A stretch of 8,717 bases of DNA from Parcubacteria group bacterium SW_6_46_9. Its GTDB lineage: Bacteria > Patescibacteriota > Minisyncoccia > Phycocordibacterales > SW-6-46-9. The stretch's first letter is position 1. Every line of letters starts with the position of its first letter. The position numbers and the translations under genes are program-made. Location: the NCBI GenBank assembly GCA_003022255.1, contig PXPA01000056.1:3396-12112 (forward strand). Reading direction: 5' to 3'. Positions 6,308 through 8,717 of the stretch are shown in pieces. Below the pieces are notes generated by a model. The model had not been told where the DNA came from, made no database searches, and saw only the letters and a list, made by a program, of their open reading frames with translations.

Positions 6308-6626
6308 GATTACTACTGTTTCGTTCTGTGAGAAGATTATGAAGGTGGTGCTGGTTGAGAAGGATCACGGTCCTGCGAGCAGAAGCACGGAGTTGCTCGT
6401 TGGACGGCGGGTCTCCTTCGACAATATTAATCGCCGGGTCGTAGATCGTATCCTTTACCTTCTTAGTGATCTTCATATCAGGATTGATGAGCTTAATACT
6501 AAGCTCACAAAGGAACCAATCCAATGCACCATGATTATTCACGTCATTCCAACGCTCGTACAGGTAATAATCGATTAGCCCTTCAACTGTTTCGCATTGC
6601 AGAGCCACCTTTTCGAATTCAGTCAT
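6300..6626 (-). CDS. Small protein, first gene of overlapping pair
   Basis: Unrecognised protein of 108 residues. The N-terminal half is acidic and aromatic-rich (IDYYLYERW, ALDWFLCELSIKL), suggesting a helical hydrophobic core; the C-terminal half carries a basic patch (RASARR, 80-85) and a His/Asn-rich tail. No transmembrane segment or enzyme motif is visible. It shares a short N-terminal pattern (CE[TS][VI]xxx[IV]DY) with the next gene, which overlaps it by 8 bases. The upstream region is the duplicated control module that also precedes the winged-helix gene, and the TrmB-like regulator is divergent on its other side. No Shine-Dalgarno precedes the ATG. A rightward reading frame over 6261-6578 is the antisense shadow; the leftward one is preferred because of the coupled overlap and the conserved leader. 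Confidence 0.72.
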   Translation of the reverse strand: MTEFEKVALQCETVEGLIDYYLYERWNDVNNHGALDWFLCELSIKLINPDMKITKKVKDTIYDPAINIVEGDPPSNEQLRASARRTVILLNQHHLHNLLTERNSSNHE

Positions 6627-6798
6627 GAGAGTGTGCGTGTTGTACGAAAGAGCGAATGATTGAAATCCAACTACTAGTATGACGGTGTGTCAAGCAAAGC
6701 CATAATTTTACACAATGTATTATGCTAATAATGAATTATTACTAGTATTAGAGGTAAAACTTAACTGTAATTGACAAAATTATTGTCATTGATAGTAT
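6627..6798. promoter_or_regulatory. Duplicated control module, copy 2 (divergent promoter region)
   Basis: An AT-rich 178-base gap between divergent genes. It is the intact-looking partner of 5622-5790, including a 23-base identical block (6647-6669), CCATAATTTT (6700-6709) and a perfect palindrome (6772-6788). Leftward there is a good -35 TTGACA (6693-6688), but the hexamer 17 bases on is TTGGAT, a poor -10, so the leftward promoter may need an activator. The 23-base block would fall in or at the start of the leftward mRNA leader. The similarity continues with small gaps up to the start codons of the leftward genes. Confidence 0.72.
6771..6798 (+). promoter_or_regulatory. Promoter with overlapping 17-bp palindromic operator
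   Basis: TTGACA (6771-6776), 16 bases, then TAGTAT (6793-6798) form a plausible sigma-70 promoter. The expected transcription start falls at or within a few bases of the ATG at 6805, so the mRNA would be leaderless or nearly so; no Shine-Dalgarno is present. A perfect inverted repeat TGACAA-AATTA-TTGTCA (6772-6788) covers the -35 and part of the spacer. Binding there would block polymerase. The nearest candidate binder is the TrmB-like protein encoded just downstream, which would make this an autorepression site (inference). Confidence 0.65.
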
Positions 6799-6804
6799 GC
6801 AGAT

Positions 6805-7605
6805 ATGAAAAACGTCACTCCAGAGCAGGCACTTGGGTTGTCTGACAAAGAAATAAAAGTCTATCAAGCACTAACCAATGATCCGCAAACTGTTGCCGAG
6901 GTAACCGACAACGCCAACGTACCCCGAATGACAGTGCACTATGCGCTACAGCGCTTTTTAGATCGTGGCCTTACTGAACGAATCAAACGCAATAACAAAT
7001 TTCTATATACCAAGGTTTCTTTTGCTGAGTTGGCCAAAGAGGCGCTGTTTCCCGAAAGCGGTATTTCCTCAGGTGCTCTTTCGGTACCGATTGGCGAGGG
7101 GGTTGATCTGGTGATCTACAAAGGGTTTGAAGAAATTCTTGAGATGTATGAAAAAATTACGCAAAACCACCCTCGGCAACGACTAAAAACGGTACAGACA
7201 ACGGTCTCTACGGGTCATATTTATGCTAACTTTTCCATTGAGCGTCTGGATCAGGTACACAAAATCATGAACAAGCACGACATTATCGTCGAGGATGTAG
7301 TCGAAAAAGATTTTTTTGCGCCGATGTACAAACACCACGCTGATAATTTTGCGGAAGCTGCTGAGTCATTCCTTGATCGCACTACAGTGACGTACGCACT
7401 ACCGAAAGATTATATTAACTTCACAACCGACATGGCGATTTTCTCAGATTTGGTAGTATTCATTGACTGGGAGAAGCCGGTTGCAATCGTTGTCCGGACT
7501 GCCCAGATTGTGCAGATGTGTCTCAGTTTTTATGAGATATTGAAAGACAAGGCGAATAAAGTGCAGTTTCGAGAATTGGCTGAGCCGTACCTAAGCAAAG
7601 ATTGA
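6805..7605 (+). CDS. TrmB-family-like transcriptional regulator
   Basis: 266 residues. The N-terminal winged helix-turn-helix (about 8-72) has the TrmB pattern: LGLSDKEIKVYQALTNDP, then TVAEVTDNANVPRMTVHYALQRF as the helix-turn-helix, then a wing GLTERIKRNNKFLYTKV. The rest (about 95-266) matches the layout of the C-terminal effector or dimerisation domain seen in TrmB-like proteins, with INFTTDMAIFSDLVVFIDWEKPVAIVVRTAQIVQM near 204-238 ending in a helix. The founding TrmB proteins are archaeal sugar-responsive regulators; in Patescibacteria the effector is generally unknown. The gene is divergent from the overlapping small-protein pair and has a palindrome over its own promoter. It probably regulates itself, the divergent operon and, through the duplicated module, the winged-helix gene. 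The start is the only ATG consistent with the domain edge. Confidence 0.88.
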   Translation: MKNVTPEQALGLSDKEIKVYQALTNDPQTVAEVTDNANVPRMTVHYALQRFLDRGLTERIKRNNKFLYTKVSFAELAKEALFPESGISSGALSVPIGEGVDLVIYKGFEEILEMYEKITQNHPRQRLKTVQTTVSTGHIYANFSIERLDQVHKIMNKHDIIVEDVVEKDFFAPMYKHHADNFAEAAESFLDRTTVTYALPKDYINFTTDMAIFSDLVVFIDWEKPVAIVVRTAQIVQMCLSFYEILKDKANKVQFRELAEPYLSKD

Positions 7606-7629
7606 TATTCATGTTTTTTATGGTATAAA
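7602..7629 (+). promoter_or_regulatory. Predicted sigma-70 promoter of a short transcript
   Basis: TTGATA (7602-7607), 16 bases, TATAAA (7624-7629). The -35 overlaps the stop codon of the TrmB-like gene. Both hexamers are near consensus and the spacing is acceptable. The transcript would start near 7636 and stop at the terminator at 7855-7886, about 250 bases long. Confidence 0.6.
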
Positions 7630-7708
7630 AATACTGAGCTCTTTTTCTAATAACTTAAAGCGGTAGTCATTAAAGATCTTGAAGTGTTTAAAGTTGTGGT
7701 GAGAGAAA

Positions 7709-7822
7709 GTGATCTCAGAGGTATTTGGAATTATCTTCCGGTTGTTTATGACCGTGATTGGAATCATTATGGCTATTGCCGGATACAACCTCCCAGACCC
7801 TATGCCAATTGGTCTGTGGTGA
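7709..7822 (+). CDS. Small hydrophobic membrane peptide, 37 residues
   Basis: A GTG start preceded by GGTGAG about five bases upstream, one of the few credible Shine-Dalgarno sequences in the window. The peptide begins with a short polar end, then one likely transmembrane helix with FGIIFRLFMTVIGIIMAIAG (residues 6-25), and ends YNLPDPMPIGLW. It sits alone between a near-consensus promoter and a strong terminator, which supports expression. The downstream ATG at 7748 would give only 24 residues and cut the helix. Another frame here (7684-7899) reads through the terminator and is less credible. The unit could instead be a non-coding RNA, or the peptide a remnant of a longer protein. Function unknown. 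Confidence 0.45.
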   Translation: MISEVFGIIFRLFMTVIGIIMAIAGYNLPDPMPIGLW

Positions 7823-7854
7823 GTGGTCATTCACGACTTCTATTTGGCGAGAAG

Positions 7855-7886
7855 GTGCCTCGGCTAGCACAGCGGGGCACTTTTTT
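7855..7886 (+). terminator. Intrinsic terminator
   Basis: An 8-bp stem GTGCCTCG (7855-7862) with CGGGGCAC (7873-7880), including one G-U pair, is followed by six T (7881-7886). The A-rich bases just 5' can pair with the T-run, as is common in such terminators. It ends the short transcript and anything reading through from the TrmB-like gene. Confidence 0.88.
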
Positions 7887-7934
7887 AATGGTGTTTTAAT
7901 GGTGGTACAATATCACAAAGTAATTGAGGTATTC

Positions 7935-8060
7935 GTGAAAGAAATAACAATCTCTACAGAAAAATCAAAAGAAGTAGTTGATATTACCAATCACATTACC
8001 GAGCACACCGAAAAGGAAAGTTGTGTCTGCCACCTGTTTTTATAGCACGCTTCAGCTTCA
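7935..8060 (+). pseudogene. Truncated yjbQ/UPF0047-like gene fragment
   Basis: A GTG start with GAGG five bases upstream, and a possible -10 TACAAT (7906-7911). It encodes 36 residues, MKEITISTEKSKEVVDIT...CHLFL, then TAG at 8043-8045. It resembles the N-terminus of the YjbQ/UPF0047 family, whose members show thiamine-phosphate synthase side activity. After the stop the same frame reads HASAS, matching the HTSAS motif of full-length family members, so the stop is an in-frame nonsense codon and homology fades soon after 8060. About 36 of 46 bases at its start match the gene starting at 8672. The fragment lacks most of the fold, so it should be inactive. It could instead be a short expressed peptide, which seems less likely. 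Confidence 0.72.
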
Positions 8061-8097
8061 TATAGTGTGATAAGATATGTGCAAATTATAAGTAATT

Positions 8098-8652
8098 ATG
8101 AATTTAGGTTATTTATCCACTGAAGAAAGTGCTGGATTCACTCTTATTGAACTTTTGGTTGTCATTGCGATTATAAGCTTACTTTCGAGTATAGTGTTAG
8201 CAAGTCTGTCCGGAGTCCGCAAGAATGCAAAAACAAAAAGGCTTGTGAGTGATTTCAAGCAATTTGAAAAAGCTTTCACACTTTGGATGGATGCAAATGG
8301 CCGTACCCAGTATCCAAACGAAACAATCTTTGGTAGTGGTAATCCATCATTAGAGCAAGCAGTGCAAAACACTGATTTGAGTGAATATCTTAATTCTGTG
8401 CCGGAACCACCGTTTGGTAATACATACAGATTTGATAATGATGAAGATGTGTTTTCTTCGTGTGGAGATGTAGAAAATCATGGCGTGAACATATTCGCAT
8501 ACAGCGTACCGGATAGTATTCAAAGAGAAGTCAATAGAGTAATTGAGGATGACAGGAAAGCTAATGGTAAACAAGACTTAGACTGCGGACGGATGAGAAC
8601 AAACTCAAACAACGCATTTCTTTACTCATTGTCGAATGACGGAAATATTTAA
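8098..8652 (+). CDS. Type IV pilin-like (pseudopilin) protein
   Basis: 184 residues with a class III signal: a 13-residue leader MNLGYLSTEESAG cut by a prepilin peptidase after Gly13, leaving Phe14 at +1 and the conserved Glu at +5 (Glu18). The hydrophobic helix FTLIELLVVIAIISLLSSIV follows, then an amphipathic helix (about 40-65) and a globular C-terminal part. Two Cys, 122 and 163, could form the C-terminal disulfide loop seen in many pilins. The mature subunit would sit in the cytoplasmic membrane until assembled into a pilus or a pseudopilus for secretion or DNA uptake. No pilus assembly genes are in the window. There is no Shine-Dalgarno; a GATAAGAT about 25 bases upstream could be a -10. 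It lies between a truncated and an apparently intact yjbQ-like start. Confidence 0.92.
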   Translation: MNLGYLSTEESAGFTLIELLVVIAIISLLSSIVLASLSGVRKNAKTKRLVSDFKQFEKAFTLWMDANGRTQYPNETIFGSGNPSLEQAVQNTDLSEYLNSVPEPPFGNTYRFDNDEDVFSSCGDVENHGVNIFAYSVPDSIQREVNRVIEDDRKANGKQDLDCGRMRTNSNNAFLYSLSNDGNI

Positions 8653-8671
8653 TCCTAAATTCTAACTAGTT

Positions 8672-8717
8672 ATGAAAACCGTAACAATTGCTACAGACAA
8701 ATCAAAGGAGGTAATTG
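8672..8717 (+). CDS. YjbQ/UPF0047-like protein (5' end only)
   Basis: Only the first 15 codons are in the window: MKTVTIATDKSKEVI. They match the start of the truncated fragment at 7935 (MKEITISTEKSKEVV) and the N-terminal strand of YjbQ/UPF0047 proteins. The start lies 19 bases after the pilin stop, with no Shine-Dalgarno, so it may be read from the pilin transcript. Whether it is full length cannot be seen. Confidence 0.6.
   Translation, partial: MKTVTIATDKSKEVI

Noticed and set aside
6261..6578. Rightward open frame of 105 codons opposite the first acidic-pair gene
   Set aside because: The leftward pair has coupled overlap, a shared leader module and a terminator; the rightward frame has none of these.
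5643..6669. Repeats as a possible CRISPR array or insertion-sequence ends
   Set aside because: Only two copies about 1 kb apart in the same orientation, no spacers, no transposase and no flanking target-site duplication.
7684..7899. Rightward open frame of 71 codons overlapping the small membrane peptide
   Set aside because: It runs straight through a strong intrinsic terminator and has no Shine-Dalgarno or recognisable features.

Overview
The window looks like a chromosomal segment from a Patescibacteria (candidate phyla radiation) bacterium, probably near the Parcubacteria/Paceibacteria. This is inferred, not proven. It rests on a short type IV pilin-like protein with the typical FTLIELLVVIAII N-terminus, a TrmB-like regulator of the kind common in that group, a primase with a degenerate zinc-binding motif, and a near-absence of Shine-Dalgarno sequences before most genes, including the housekeeping ones.

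Region 1 (1-4213) is a housekeeping block read rightward: the 3' end of rpoC (RNA polymerase beta'), dnaG (primase) and rpoD (primary sigma factor). The gap after rpoC and the gap after rpoD each hold a copy of the same folded element of about 110 bases. In each, a long closing helix encloses an internal hairpin, with two invariant single-stranded blocks and paired base changes in the stems. A second, AT-rich nested inverted repeat follows the rpoD copy.

Region 2 (4160-7605) is accessory in character. Four leftward genes encode a 276-residue orphan protein, a stand-alone OmpR-like winged-helix protein with no receiver domain, and two small overlapping acidic proteins that look distantly related to each other. 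A rightward TrmB-like regulator is divergent from the last pair. The control region between the acidic-protein operon and the TrmB-like gene is duplicated upstream of the winged-helix gene: about 142 bp, colinear with no gaps and roughly 70% identical by hand count, with a near-perfect 17-bp palindrome at one end. I read this as a small regulon of one regulator controlling two leftward operons and probably itself. It is the best candidate here for an undescribed system.

Region 3 (7600-8717) starts with a small self-contained transcription unit: a near-consensus promoter, a 37-residue hydrophobic peptide with a Shine-Dalgarno site, and a terminator. A truncated 5' fragment of a yjbQ/UPF0047-like gene follows, then a type IV pilin-like gene, then the start of a second yjbQ-like gene that runs off the window. 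The pilin gene is therefore bracketed by two related yjbQ starts, suggesting duplication or insertion. No tRNA, rRNA, CRISPR array or complete insertion sequence was seen.
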